A stretch of DNA of 64,000 nucleotides from CAVWSM01 sp963798505 (lineage in GTDB: Bacteria > Actinomycetota > Actinomycetes > Jiangellales > Jiangellaceae): NCBI GenBank assembly GCA_963798505.1, contig CAWCTX010000005.1, forward strand, positions 1 to 64,000, read 5' to 3'. Below, piece after piece: positions 1-8,746 of this stretch (position 1 is the first letter of the stretch; each line of letters opens with the position of its first letter). A program made the position numbers and the translations under genes. Under the pieces are notes generated by a model. The model had not been told where the DNA came from. It saw only the letters and a list, made by a program, of their open reading frames with translations, and searched no databases.

Positions 1-778
1 CCCGCGCTACGCGGTCGTCCCGCGCGAGCTCGTCTACCCCGAGGGCACGACCTCCGAGCAGGTGCAGCAGGAGAACGTGCAGGCCATGGAGCGCTCCCAG
101 GAAACCGCCAAGGTGGCCGCGCTGCGCGAGGTCGGGGAGACGGTGCCGGAGAGCGTCGTCGTCGAGACCGTTGTGGAGGGCGGGCCGTCCGACGGGCTGC
201 TCGAGCCCGGCGACGTCATCCGCAGCGTCGACGGCACCCCTGTCACCGACCCCGCGCGGGTAGGCGAGATCGTCCGCGCGCACTCGGTGGGCGAGCCGGT
301 GACCTTCGTCGTCGCCCGCGACGGCACCGACCGCACAGTCGAAGTGACGACGGAGGACAACCCGCAGTCGCCCGGCAACGCCTACGTCGGCATCGGCGCC
401 GACAGCGGCTACGAGTTCCCGTTCGACGTGGAGATCGCCTTGGGCGAGGACATCGGCGGGCCGAGCGCGGGCGATGTTCTCCTCGCGCATCGTCGACGTG
501 CTCAAGGCCGGCGCGATGACGGGCGGCGAGCACTTCGGGAACGGCACATCGACGCCGACGCCGTGGTCGGCCCGATCGGCGGCATTCAGCAGAAGATCAC
601 GGCGGCCGAAGACGAGGGCGCCGCGCTTTTCCTCGCCCCCGAAGGCAACTGCGACGAGGCCAGGGGGGCCCGCAACGGCGACATGGCCGTGGTGAGCGTG
701 CGCACCCTGGACGACGCACTCGCCGCCGTGGCGCAGGCCGCCGACGGTGACCTGTCCGGACTGCCCCGCTGCGAGTAG
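1..778 (+). pseudogene. PDZ / Lon-like protease, 3' part, frameshifted
   Basis: The reading frame enters from the left edge and ends at the TAG at 776-778. The first part is a PDZ domain (GGPSDGLLEPGDVIRSVDG, about 180-240). A Lon-type serine protease domain follows, with the nucleophile motif GPSAG near 460-472 and the presumed dyad lysine in GGIQQK near 580-595. Between them two single-base shifts, at about 472 and 530-545, throw the central stretch (IVDVLKAGAMTGGEH) into another frame. Actinobacterial members are membrane-anchored, with an N-terminal helix lying outside this window. Because both catalytic motifs are intact on either side, sequence error is as likely as decay. The UPF0182 gene follows after one intervening gene, a pairing also seen in mycobacteria. 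Confidence 0.85.
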
Positions 779-785
779 TCGGCCG

Positions 786-1313
786 CTAGTCGCCCTCGAA
801 CGTCCCTGCCAGCGCGGCCAGCAGGCCGGGGGCGATCTCGGCCCCTGTCATGAGGTCCGCGGCCTCCTCGTGGCCCCGGACGCGCAGCACGGCCGCCTGG
901 GTCCCGTCACGGAGTACGCCGCCGACCAGGCGTACGTCCGTGCGGTCCGCATGCGTCGCCGCGAACGTGACCGCATCGGCATCGGCATCCGGCAGGTCGT
1001 CTTCGGCCTCCGGCGGCAGCACGATGCGCTCGACCACGACCGCGCACCCAGCCACCGAGGCGGGCCACACGATGTCGCCCAGAACCCCCTCCAGGGCGCG
1101 GTCGGCGGGCACCCCCTCCTGCTCGATCGGGGTCAGGCCGGAGTCGGCGGTGATGCCCAGCTGCGCCGCCAGCGCGGGCTCGCGGGCCAGGAGGTCGGCC
1201 GCCTCGGCGAGCGCGAACAGGCGCGGCGGCTGGTCCCACCCGGACGTGCCGACGTGGTGCTCGATCTCGACGAGGGCTCGGGACAGCGGGGCAGGGGCGG
1301 TCACGTGGTGCAT
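786..1313 (-). CDS. PPA1309 family protein
   Basis: An uninterrupted 175-residue reading frame, convergent with the Lon-like gene and separated from it by 7 bases. It begins MHHVTAPAPL and contains the run ADLLAREPALAAQLG, followed by a hydrophobic core VWPASVAGCAVVVERIVLPPE typical of the small actinobacterial PPA1309 family. The family's function is unknown. No signal peptide or membrane segment is visible, so it is probably cytoplasmic. I chose the ATG at 1313. In-frame starts also exist at 1325 and 1340, but the conserved part begins near MHH. It is divergent from the UPF0182 gene, so the 87-base gap must hold both promoters. Confidence 0.7.
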   Translation of the reverse strand: MHHVTAPAPLSRALVEIEHHVGTSGWDQPPRLFALAEAADLLAREPALAAQLGITADSGLTPIEQEGVPADRALEGVLGDIVWPASVAGCAVVVERIVLPPEAEDDLPDADADAVTFAATHADRTDVRLVGGVLRDGTQAAVLRVRGHEEAADLMTGAEIAPGLLAALAGTFEGD

Positions 1314-1400
1314 TGTGACCCGGGCCATCAGCGGAACCAATCACGGGCTAGGTAAGTTGCTCACCTGGGGTGCATCGCCATCCCCGACCGCGAGGGAGAC

Positions 1401-4347
1401 ATGAGCAGTTCCGCCGCCATGGGACGCAGCGCGCCCCGCCCGCCGTCGCGACGGACTCGCGTCTGCTGCCCACGCTGATCGTGCTGGGTGTCCTGCTGGT
1501 GGCCTTCCTGCTGTTCACCGGTTTCTACACCGAGCGGCTGTGGTTCGACGCGCGGAGTTCTACGGCGCGTCTTCTCCAAGCAGCTGCCACCCGGGCCGCT
1601 GCTGTTCGTCGTCTTCGGCTGCTCATGGCCTCGCCGTCGTGGCCAACATCATCATCGCCTACCGAGTCCGCCCGCGTTCCGTGTGACTGTCAGCGCCGAG
1701 CAGCAGAGCCTCGACCGGTACCGCGATGGCGATCGACCCGTGCGGCGCGATCCCGTGGTGCTCGGCGTCCACGTGCTGCTCGGGCTGCTCGCCGGTGGCG
1801 GCGCCCGGCGCAGTGGCGAGACCTACCTGCTGTGGCGCAACCGCACCGCGTTCGGCGTCGACGACCCGCAGTTCGGCATGGACGTCGTCGTTCTTCGTCT
1901 TCGACTACGCCGTGCTGGCGCTTCGTCCTCGGCTTCCTGTTCGCGGCCGTCGTGCTCGTCGCGCTGGCGGCCGTCGTAGCACTACATGTACGGCGGCGTG
2001 CGGCTGCAGACGGCCGGCGACCGGGCGCCGCGTGCGGCGCACGGCTCACCTGTCGATCCTGGTCGGCATGTTCGTGCTGCTCAAGGCGGTCGGCGTACTG
2101 GCTGGACCGCTACGCGCTGGCCGTCAAGGAGGTTCGCGAGCGGATCACCGGGCTCGCCTACACCGACGTCAACGCGCGTGCTGCCGGCCAAGGACGATCC
2201 TGACGTTCATCGCGCTGATCTGCGCGCTGCTGTTCTTCGCCAACGTCTTTCGGCGCACCTGGTCGCTGCCCGGTCATCGGCTTCGGCCTGCTGGTGCTGT
2301 CGCGCCGTCCTGATCGGCGGCGTCTACCCGGCGATCGTGCAGCAGTTCCAGGTCCGGCCGAGCGAGCCGGACAAGGAAGCGCCCTACATCGCCGCGCAAC
2401 ATCGAGGCCACCCGCGACGCCTACGGCATGGCCGACGTCGAACCTGCGGTCGTACGCGGCGACGACCGACGTGCCACCGCCGGGCAGCTGGCGGCGGACG
2501 CCGACACGTTCACCGGCGTCCGGCTGCATGGACCCGAGCGTCGTGCTCGCCGACGTTCAACCAGCTGCAGCAGATCCGCGGCTTCTACCGCTTCCCGGAC
2601 ACCCTCGACGTCGACCGCTACACCGCTCGACGGCGGCAGCGCGACACGGTCGTCGCGGTCCGCGAGGTCAACCTCGACGGCCTCACCGAGCCAGCGCAAC
2701 TGGCCAACGAGCACACGGTCTACACCCACGGCTACGGCTTCGTCGCCGCCTACGGCAACCAGCCGCGGCGCCGGACGGCACGCCCGAGTTCTTCGCCGAC
2801 GCGACATCCCGCCGCACGGGCTGCTGGCTGACGATCGAGCCGCGCATCTACTTCGGCGAGGAGTCCCCGACGTACTCGATCGTCGGCGCGCCCGAGGGCG
2901 CGACCCCGCGCGAGCTCGACTTCCCGGACGACACGCGGCCAACGGGCAGGCCAACAACACCTACGCCGGCGAGGGCGGCGTCGCGTCGGCTCGTCTGTTC
3001 CGCAAGCTGCTGTTCGCGATCAAGTTCCAGGAGGGCAACATCCTGCTCTCCGACCTGGTCAACGACGAGTCGAAGATCCTGTACGACCGCGAGCCGCGCG
3101 AGCGCGTGCGAGAAGGTCGCGCCGTGGCTGACCCTCGACGGCGACCCGTACCCGGCGGTGGTCGACGGCCGGATCGTGTGGATCGTCGACGGCTACACGA
3201 CGAGCGAACGGCTACCCGTACTCGCAGCGGACGACCTCGACGAGGCGACCGCCGACGCGCATCACCGCACACCACGCAGCGGTCGCCGCCGCAGCGCCAG
3301 CGAGACGGGTCAACTACATCCGCAACTCGGTGAAGGCGACGGTCGACGCCTACGACGGCACGGTCACGCTGTACGAGTGGGACACCGAGGACCCGGTGCT
3401 GAAGACCTGGAGAAGGCGTTCGCCGGACACCGTGCAGCCGCGCAGCGAGATCCCGGACGAGCCTGCTCGACGCACCTGCGCTACCCGGAGGACCTGTTCA
3501 AGGTGCAGCGCGAGCTGCTCGCGCGGTACCACGTCACCGACCCGCAGGCGTTCTACGGCGGCCAGGACTTCTGGGAGGTCCCGAACGACCCGACGACGCG
3601 CGGCGCCGGCGACGAGGCGCAGCCGCCGTACTACCTGTACGCTGCAGATGCCCGGCACGGACGCGCCGGCGTTCTCGCTGACCACGACGTTCGCGCCGCG
3701 GCAACCGCGAGACCCTGGCCGCGTTCATGGCGGTCAACGCCGAACCGGCAGCGAGACTACGGCACGATCCGCGTCCTGCGACTGCCCGGCACCACGCAGA
3801 TCCCCGGGCCGGGGCAGGTGCAGAACGAGTTCGCGTCCGACCACGAGGTCGCGCAGCGAGACATTACTTGCGGGCGGGCGATGCGGACGCCCGCGAGGCA
3901 ACCTGCTCACGCTGCCGGTCGGCGGCGGCCTGCTGTACGTCCAGCCGGTCTACGTCGAGCGCACCGGCCGGCGGCGACGTTCCCGCTGCTGCGGAAGGTG
4001 ATTGTGTCGTTCGGCGAGGAGGTCGGCTTCGCCGACACCCTGCAGGGCGCGCTCGACCAGATCTTCGAGGGCGAGTCCGGCGCCCAGACGGGGGAGGAGG
4101 TCCCACCAGGCACCGGCGGGACACCCGGGCAGCCGACCACGCCGACTCCGGCGCCGACTCCCGCCGTAGACGTGCAGGCCGCGCTCCAGGACGCGATCGA
4201 CGCCTTCACCGAGGCCGACGCGGCGCTGCGCGCCGGCGACCTTGCGGCCTACGCCGAGGCCGTCGAGCGGGCCAGCCGGCCGTCGCCCGAGCCAACGAGC
4301 TGCTGGCCGGGGAGTCCGCGTCACCGTCGCCGTCGCCTGCGCCATAG
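1401..4347 (+). pseudogene. UPF0182 membrane protein, multiply frameshifted
   Basis: Starts at an ATG preceded by GAGGGAGAC and ends at the TAG at 4345-4347. Reading across all three frames recovers nearly the whole family (about 980 residues). N-terminal membrane helices include VLLVAFLLFTGFYTERLW and LTFIALICALLFFANVFRRTW. A long extracellular part contains VQQFQVRPSEPDKEAPYI, LDVDRYT, YTHGYGFVAAYGN, YFGEESPTYSIVGAPEGA, PWLTLDGDPYPAVVDGRIV, LRYPEDLFKVQRELLARYH and VGGGLLYVQPVY. The tail is acidic and Pro/Thr-rich. By eye the frame changes roughly 40-50 times, often in compensating pairs 10-15 bases apart, while the intervening peptide stays family-like. That is unusual for true decay and suggests sequencing or assembly error. 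Function of the family is unknown. Confidence 0.85.
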
Positions 4348-4362
4348 CGCTGCCCAGGGGAT

Positions 4363-4392
4363 TTGCTCCGCCGTCGCGCCGTCCCGTACAGT
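4363..4392 (+). promoter_or_regulatory. Putative promoter of tRNA-fMet
   Basis: A -35-like TTGCTC (4363-4368) and a -10-like TACAGT (4387-4392) are separated by 18 bases, and the tRNA begins 12 bases further on. This is a plausible housekeeping promoter giving a short 5' leader. Confidence 0.5.
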
Positions 4393-4403
4393 GTCATCAC
4401 CGA

Positions 4404-4477
4404 CGCGGGGTGGAGCAGCTCGGTAGCTCGCTGGGCTCATAACCCAGAGGTCGCAGGTTCAAATCCTGCCCCCGCTA
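4404..4477 (+). tRNA. Initiator tRNA-fMet (CAT)
   Basis: A complete cloverleaf of 74 bases. The acceptor strand is CGCGGGG against CCCCGCT, leaving position 1 (C) opposite position 72 (T) unpaired, the initiator hallmark. The anticodon stem CTGGG/CCCAG surrounds CTCATAA and carries the three consecutive G-C pairs required for P-site entry. The T arm contains GGTTCAAATCC. CCA is not encoded: CGA follows the discriminator A. An excisionase and recombinase remnant lie just downstream, so its 3' end may have served as an attachment site. Confidence 0.95.
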
Positions 4478-4481
4478 CGAA

Positions 4482-4517
4482 TTTCAGGCGCGGATCCTAC
4501 GGGTTCCGCGCCTGAAA
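4482..4517 (+). terminator. Hairpin terminator after tRNA-fMet
   Basis: A perfect 13-base inverted repeat, TTTCAGGCGCGGA (4482-4494) and its complement (4505-4517), with a 10-base loop, starts four bases after the tRNA. There is no long T tract, as is common for actinobacterial intrinsic terminators. Confidence 0.7.
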
Positions 4518-4658
4518 GGTTCATGGGACTTGATCAATGTCCACTTAGGGTCCAGAAACCCTGCCCAGATGCCCCTGAGCGGGCTCATATCCGAAGCGGG
4601 TGCGGAGTCGCACCGATTGGTGCGGTCTCGGACGGTCCGGCCGGCACACCTACCCGGC

Positions 4659-4889
4659 ATGGACGGCACGACACCCACCTTGAGTGGCCTCGCGCCGCTG
4701 ATCTCGATCGAGGAACTCCCCGATTACCTCCATGTCCCGACGCGGACCTTGCACGACTGGCGTCTGGCTGGTCGGGGGCCGCGGGCGGTCCACGTCGGTC
4801 GGCAACTGCGCTACTTCGTAGCCGTCGTCAACGAGTGGCTCCAGCACCATCGCGAGGACGTCACGGGTCGCGGTCCAGAGGGGCGGTGA
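4659..4889 (+). CDS. Excisionase-like helix-turn-helix protein
   Basis: A 76-residue protein of the MerR-like excisionase (HTH_17) type. The sequence LISIEELPDYLHVPTRTLHDW forms a winged-helix DNA-binding core, followed by GPRAVHVGRQLRYFVAVVNEWL. Such proteins bend att-site DNA and steer a tyrosine recombinase towards excision. The ATG at 4659 (MDGTTPTLSG) is preferred because everything upstream is non-conserved. It lies between the tRNA-fMet and a damaged recombinase gene that starts 6 bases after its stop, the usual arrangement at the end of an actinobacterial integrative element. Confidence 0.75.
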   Translation: MDGTTPTLSGLAPLISIEELPDYLHVPTRTLHDWRLAGRGPRAVHVGRQLRYFVAVVNEWLQHHREDVTGRGPEGR

Positions 4890-4895
4890 TCTGAC

Positions 4896-5282
4896 ATGGG
4901 CAGGCCACGCACGCCGATCGGAACGTTCGGCGACATCACCTACGTCAAGATGCCCGGAGGCAGGGTCCGCGCCCGAAAGCGCTACCGCGACGATGACGGC
5001 CAGGTTCGCCGCGTTTCGGCCACCGGTTCGTCGAACAAGGACGCGCTCCGCGCTTTAGACGTCCCTTGCGCAGCGAGCGAGCCACGTCGCCACGGGAGAG
5101 ATCACGGGCGACAGCTCGTTCGCCAAGCTGGTCGACATCTGGCTCGACGACCTCGACGTGGAAACAGGCTGGCACCCAGCACGCGCTCTCTCTACGAGCG
5201 CAACATGCGCCGCGTCGATGCACTCGGAGGCACGCTGCGGGTCTCCGTGCAGGTCGGCGACGAGACCTACCAGATCGCCTGA
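4896..5282 (+). pseudogene. Tyrosine recombinase N-terminus fused to an XRE-like C-terminal tail (remnant)
   Basis: Begins with an ATG behind AGAGGGGCGG. The first 55 residues (TYVKMPGGRVRARKRYRDDDGQ) match the N-terminal arm-binding region of phage-type integrases. After a shift near 5060 the next frame reads ASHVATGEITGDSSFAKLVD and IWLDDLDVE, the start of the SAM-like domain. A second shift near 5175 restores PSTRSLYERNMRR. From about 5215 the protein continues as VDALGGTLRVSVQVGDETYQIA and stops. That tail resembles the C-terminus of XRE-family antitoxins (..YV.ALGG.L.....FGD...IA), not any integrase. No catalytic Arg/His/Tyr block is present, so it cannot be an active recombinase. The XRE assignment is inference from a short motif. 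Confidence 0.6.
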
Positions 5283-5503
5283 CGGAGCGGTCACATCGCC
5301 AACGAAGGGCCGGGAGCGCCTCCCCACGGAGGCCGACACTGGAGGGCCGAGAAATTCTCCATCCTTCACGGAGCACGCGTAACCCACGCAAATGTCCTCG
5401 GCCGAGCGCCCGTCAGGGATCGGCGCCGGCTCGATGCTGGCGGCAGCGCGGCCGGACCATACCGGCGCGCGATGCCGGGCGGGGCGTCGGCGATGCTGTG
5501 GGC
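5283..5503. other. Intergenic gap downstream of the recombinase remnant
   Basis: About 220 bases with no convincing coding sequence, repeat or RNA. It may be further element debris, and it carries the upstream region of the AraC-type gene. Confidence 0.4.
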
Positions 5504-6343
5504 GTGGAGTACGTGTCCAAAGTGCCGCGACCGCCGCTGGACGGGCTGATCGACGACCTTTACTACCTGGAGGGTGCGCCGCCGTACGCCCGGCTGACGC
5601 TGCCGGCCGCGCCGGCGCCGTTACTCATCGTCAATCTCGGGACGCCCTTCCTCATCCGCGCCGGCACCGCTGTCGAGGCGGCGGAATACGTCGATGGCTG
5701 CGTGGTCACCACACCCACTCGCGCGTGGGAGTTCAGCTACCCAGCCCGGACCCGGTCCGTCGGCGTGCACTTCAAGCCGTGGGGGCTGGCCCCGTTCCTG
5801 CCGATGCCCGCGGCCGAGCTGTGCGACCGGCCGACGACGGTGGCGCAGATTTGGGGCCAGGCGGCGATTGCTGAGCTGCGAGACCGGCTGACCATAGCGG
5901 ACGTACCGCACGAGATGCTGACGCTGCTCGAAGGTGAGCTGACGCGACGGCTGCGCGAGATCGACGGCCTGGACCTCGTACGCCAAACGAGCAGCGCCAT
6001 CGCGGCGACCGGCGGAGCGGTGCCGATCAGCGACCTCGGCGTGGCAGGCCGCGCCAGCAGCACCTATGTGGCGAGGCGGTTCAAGGCGGTTGTCGGTGTC
6101 ACGCCGAAGCGGCTGGCTCGCAGCTACCGCTTCACCTCCACCGTGTTGGCGATCGACGTCGCTGCACCGATCGACTGGGCCGACGTTGCCGCCCGCGCGG
6201 GCTACTCCGACCAGGCCCACTTCGTCCACGAGTTCCGGGAGTTCACCGGGCTCACGCCGACCCGGTATGTCGAAGTCCGACGGCGATTCCTGCGCGAACA
6301 TCCCGACCACGCGCTGGACGGCTGGCCACTGCCGGCCGATTGA
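5504..6343 (+). CDS. AraC-family transcriptional regulator
   Basis: A 279-residue regulator. The N-terminal sensor region (DUF6597-like: DDLYYLEGAPPYARLTLPAAP, VGVHFKPWGLAPFLPMPAAEL) is followed by a C-terminal AraC domain with two helix-turn-helix units. These are ISDLGVAGRASSTYVARRFKAVVG and WADVAARAGYSDQAHFVHEFREFTGLTPTRY. The conserved reading frame extends upstream, but recognisable sequence begins around VEYVSKVP, so I chose the GTG at 5504. The ligand is unknown. It is followed 63 bases later by a DHFR-fold protein in the same direction, a combination frequent in actinobacteria, so it probably controls that gene. Confidence 0.8.
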   Translation: MEYVSKVPRPPLDGLIDDLYYLEGAPPYARLTLPAAPAPLLIVNLGTPFLIRAGTAVEAAEYVDGCVVTTPTRAWEFSYPARTRSVGVHFKPWGLAPFLPMPAAELCDRPTTVAQIWGQAAIAELRDRLTIADVPHEMLTLLEGELTRRLREIDGLDLVRQTSSAIAATGGAVPISDLGVAGRASSTYVARRFKAVVGVTPKRLARSYRFTSTVLAIDVAAPIDWADVAARAGYSDQAHFVHEFREFTGLTPTRYVEVRRRFLREHPDHALDGWPLPAD

Positions 6344-6406
6344 TTTCTTACAAGAGCGACCACTCACTACACGCAAGACTTGGGACTCCAAACAGAGGAG
6401 GAACCC

Positions 6407-6997
6407 ATGGGGAAAGTGGTCATGAATGCGTCGGTCTCAGTGGATGGTTTTATTGCGGCTGAGAACGACGATCCCGGTCCGCTGTTCGAGTGGTTGGTCA
6501 GCGGTGATGTGCCGCTGGACGACAGCGGCGTACTGAAGGTGTCGCAGGTGTCCTACGACCACATCCGGCCGTACTGGGACCAGATCGGGACGACAATCGC
6601 CGGCCGCCACGTCTTCGACATCACGGACGGCTGGGACGGGACGCCGCCGAGCGGGATCGACCACGTCGTCGTCGTGACGCACCGGCCGGCGCCCGACGGC
6701 TGGGACCCCGAGGCGCCGTTTCACTTCGTCGACGGCATCGAAGCAGCCGTGGCCAAGGCGCAGGAGCTTGCGGGTGACCGCGTTGTCGAGGTCGCCGCTG
6801 GCGACGTCGGTGGACAGGTGCTTGCCGCGGGTCTGGTCGACGAGGTGCGCATGGACGTCGCGCCCGTCGTGTTCGGGTCCGGCAAACGCTACTTCGGGTC
6901 GGTCCACGCACAGCACCTGTTGGAGGATCCCGACGTGGTGATTCAGGGCAACCGGGTGCTTCACCTGCGCTATCAGGTGCGCCGTGAACCGATCTGA
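6407..6997 (+). CDS. Dihydrofolate reductase-like (RibD C-terminal domain) protein
   Basis: A 196-residue single-domain protein. It starts MGKVVMNASVSVDGFIA, the first strand of the DHFR/RibD_C fold, and contains the loop TIAGRHVFDITDGWDGTPP (family: G.RT.....W), VVVVTHRP, and late EVAAGDVGGQVLAAGLVDEVRMDVAPVVFGSGKRYF. These bind NADPH and form the reductase core. The start is fixed by AGAGGAGG 6 bases upstream. The family is distinct from folate-pathway FolA. Substrates are generally unknown, and a stand-alone reductase under the adjacent AraC regulator is the simplest reading. Confidence 0.8.
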   Translation: MGKVVMNASVSVDGFIAAENDDPGPLFEWLVSGDVPLDDSGVLKVSQVSYDHIRPYWDQIGTTIAGRHVFDITDGWDGTPPSGIDHVVVVTHRPAPDGWDPEAPFHFVDGIEAAVAKAQELAGDRVVEVAAGDVGGQVLAAGLVDEVRMDVAPVVFGSGKRYFGSVHAQHLLEDPDVVIQGNRVLHLRYQVRREPI

Positions 6998-7302
6998 GCG
7001 GGTACGCGAAGAAGTCCACTGCGAACGGTGACACAAGATCGGGCCTCCGGCTGCGTTTGCGCATCGCTGCCCCGGGACCGACGCGCCAGCCAACATTCAG
7101 CCAGCGATTACACCCTCAACTGTGAAGAGCCCGTTAAGCGTCCTGGCCGGTTGCTGGTCGCACGCGTCAAGATCGAAGTCGACGCCGCGACGCCTGAGCC
7201 CGCAAAAGAAGTAGAGCCTCGCTCCTTCAACGTCCTCGTCACCATCCAAGGGCCAAATTCGCCCTTGACAAGATTATTCTTGTCAATGGCACGGTTGGCG
7301 AC
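6998..7302. other. Intergenic region with a palindromic operator at its right end
   Basis: About 300 bases without a credible gene. AT content rises towards the right end, where the ArsR-type operator and probably the promoter lie. Confidence 0.5.
7265..7286 (+). promoter_or_regulatory. Palindromic operator before the ArsR-like regulator
   Basis: A perfect 9-base inverted repeat, TTGACAAGA (7265-7273) and TCTTGTCAA (7278-7286), separated by TTAT. It ends 16 bases before the ATG of the regulator. TTGACA at its left end could double as a -35 element. Position and symmetry suggest autorepression by the downstream dimeric winged-helix protein. Confidence 0.6.
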
Positions 7303-7881
7303 ATGCAGGACGTCGAGGTCATCGAGAGCGCGGAAGCAGCCGCCGCCGCGCTGGATCCCGTCCGGGCCCGGCTGCTCGGCGAGCTGGCCGTCCCGGCCTC
7401 CGCCGCCGGGCTCGCCGCCCGGGTCGGCATCGCGCGCCAGAAGGTCAACTACCACCTCAATGCGCTCGAGGCGCACGGCCTGCTGGAGCTGTCCGAGGAG
7501 CGCCGGCACGGGGGCATCACCGAGCGGGTGCTGCAGGCGTCGGCGGCGTCCTACGTCGTGTCGCCGGCGGCCCTCAGCGCGTCCGCGGCCGACCCGGACG
7601 GCAACGCCGACCACCTATCTGCGGGCTACCTCGTCGCGCTGGCCGGCCGACTGGTGCGCGAGGTCGGCGCCCTGGCGCGCCGGGCAGGCGCGTCCGGCAA
7701 GCGCCTGCCGACGCTGACCATCGACACGCAGATCGGCTTCCGGTCGGCCGCCGACCGGGCTGCCTTCGCGGACGACCTGACCGCCGCAGTGCTCGACCTG
7801 GCCGCTCGCTACCACCACGACGACGGGCGCCCGCACCGGCTCGTCGTCGCCGCCCACCCACTTCCTGAGGAGAGCGCATGA
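7303..7881 (+). CDS. ArsR-like winged-helix transcriptional regulator
   Basis: A 192-residue protein. The N-terminal third is a winged helix-turn-helix: ALDPVRARLLGELAVPASAAGLAARVGIARQKVNYHLNALEAHGLLEL, then a wing with ERRHGG. No metal-binding Cys motif is present. The C-terminal region (LPTLTIDTQIGFRSAADRAAFADDLTAAV) is an effector or dimerisation part common to regulators paired with AHSA1 proteins. Its stop overlaps the next gene by 4 bases (ATGA), indicating translational coupling, and the palindrome just upstream points to autoregulation. Confidence 0.8.
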   Translation: MQDVEVIESAEAAAAALDPVRARLLGELAVPASAAGLAARVGIARQKVNYHLNALEAHGLLELSEERRHGGITERVLQASAASYVVSPAALSASAADPDGNADHLSAGYLVALAGRLVREVGALARRAGASGKRLPTLTIDTQIGFRSAADRAAFADDLTAAVLDLAARYHHDDGRPHRLVVAAHPLPEESA

Positions 7882-8669
7882 GCACGATACCGAACGTCCC
7901 GTACCGCATGGAGTTCAGCGTCGAGGTTCCGGGCACCCAGGAGCAGGTCTGGCAAGCCATCGCCACCGCCAAGGGCATGAGCGCCTGGTTCGTGCCGACC
8001 GAGATGGAGGAGCGCGAGGGCGGCTCAGTGCACTTCACCATCGGCCCCGAGATGGGCTCGGACGGCCAGGTCACCGGCTGGGACCCGCCGCGCCGCCTCG
8101 TCTACGAGGAGGACTGGGCCGCCCTCATGGGCAAGGACCCGGACGCGCTCAGCCCGCTGACGTGCGAGTTCCTCGTCGAGGCGCAGTCCGGCGGCACCTG
8201 CGTCGTGCGCGTCATCAGCAGCGGCTTCGGGACCGGCGCCGACTGGGAGTCGGAGTGGTGGGACGAGATGGCTCCGGGCTGGAGGCCGTTCTTCGACAAC
8301 CTGCGCCTCTACCTGTCGCACTTCCCCGGCCAGGAGGCCACGCAGCTCGAGGTCACCGCCTCCCACCCCGGCGATGCGGAGGCGCTCTGGTCGACCCTGC
8401 ACGACGCGCTCGGGCTGGGCGACGAGGGCGCGACGGTCGAGGTGCGCGGCGCCACCGGCACCGTCGAGCATGTCGGCGAGCGGCAGACGCTGGTCCGGCT
8501 CACCGCGCCGGTGCCCGGGATGCTCAGCGTCTTCGCGTGGGGCGAAGGCGACGGCAAGGCGACGGCGGGCGTACGGGCGTACTTGTTCTTCGCCGACGCG
8601 GCGGACTACGTGCGGCGCGAGGAGCCGGCCTGGCAGGCCTGGCTGCAGGGGCTCTCCGTCCCGGCCTGA
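7878..8669 (+). CDS. SRPBCC / AHSA1-type domain protein
   Basis: A 263-residue protein with an AHSA1-type START-like fold: MEFSVEVPGTQEQVWQAIATAKGMSAWFVPTEME, then GSDGQVTGWDPPRRLVYEEDW and the C-terminal helix WWDEMAPGWRPFFDNLRLYL near residues 130-150. The last 110 residues (VTASHPGDAEALWSTLHDALGLG) look like a degenerate second copy of the fold. The fold makes a hydrophobic pocket, but the ligand is not predictable. It is co-transcribed with, and overlaps, the ArsR-type regulator, so its expression probably answers the same signal. Confidence 0.8.
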   Translation: MSTIPNVPYRMEFSVEVPGTQEQVWQAIATAKGMSAWFVPTEMEEREGGSVHFTIGPEMGSDGQVTGWDPPRRLVYEEDWAALMGKDPDALSPLTCEFLVEAQSGGTCVVRVISSGFGTGADWESEWWDEMAPGWRPFFDNLRLYLSHFPGQEATQLEVTASHPGDAEALWSTLHDALGLGDEGATVEVRGATGTVEHVGERQTLVRLTAPVPGMLSVFAWGEGDGKATAGVRAYLFFADAADYVRREEPAWQAWLQGLSVPA

Positions 8670-8746
8670 TCTTCTGCGCGGAACCGCCTCCGCGGCCGCC
8701 CGCCGACGGACTGGACTAGGATCGACCCGACGGCCATCACTCATAC

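Noticed and set aside
1350..1370. IdeR-like sequence AGGTAAG...CTCACCT upstream of UPF0182
   Set aside because: The arms are separated by 3 rather than 1 base at the centre and half-sites differ at key positions.
1401..4347. Programmed frameshifting in UPF0182
   Set aside because: Dozens of shifts at varied, non-slippery sites; intact homologues exist in relatives.
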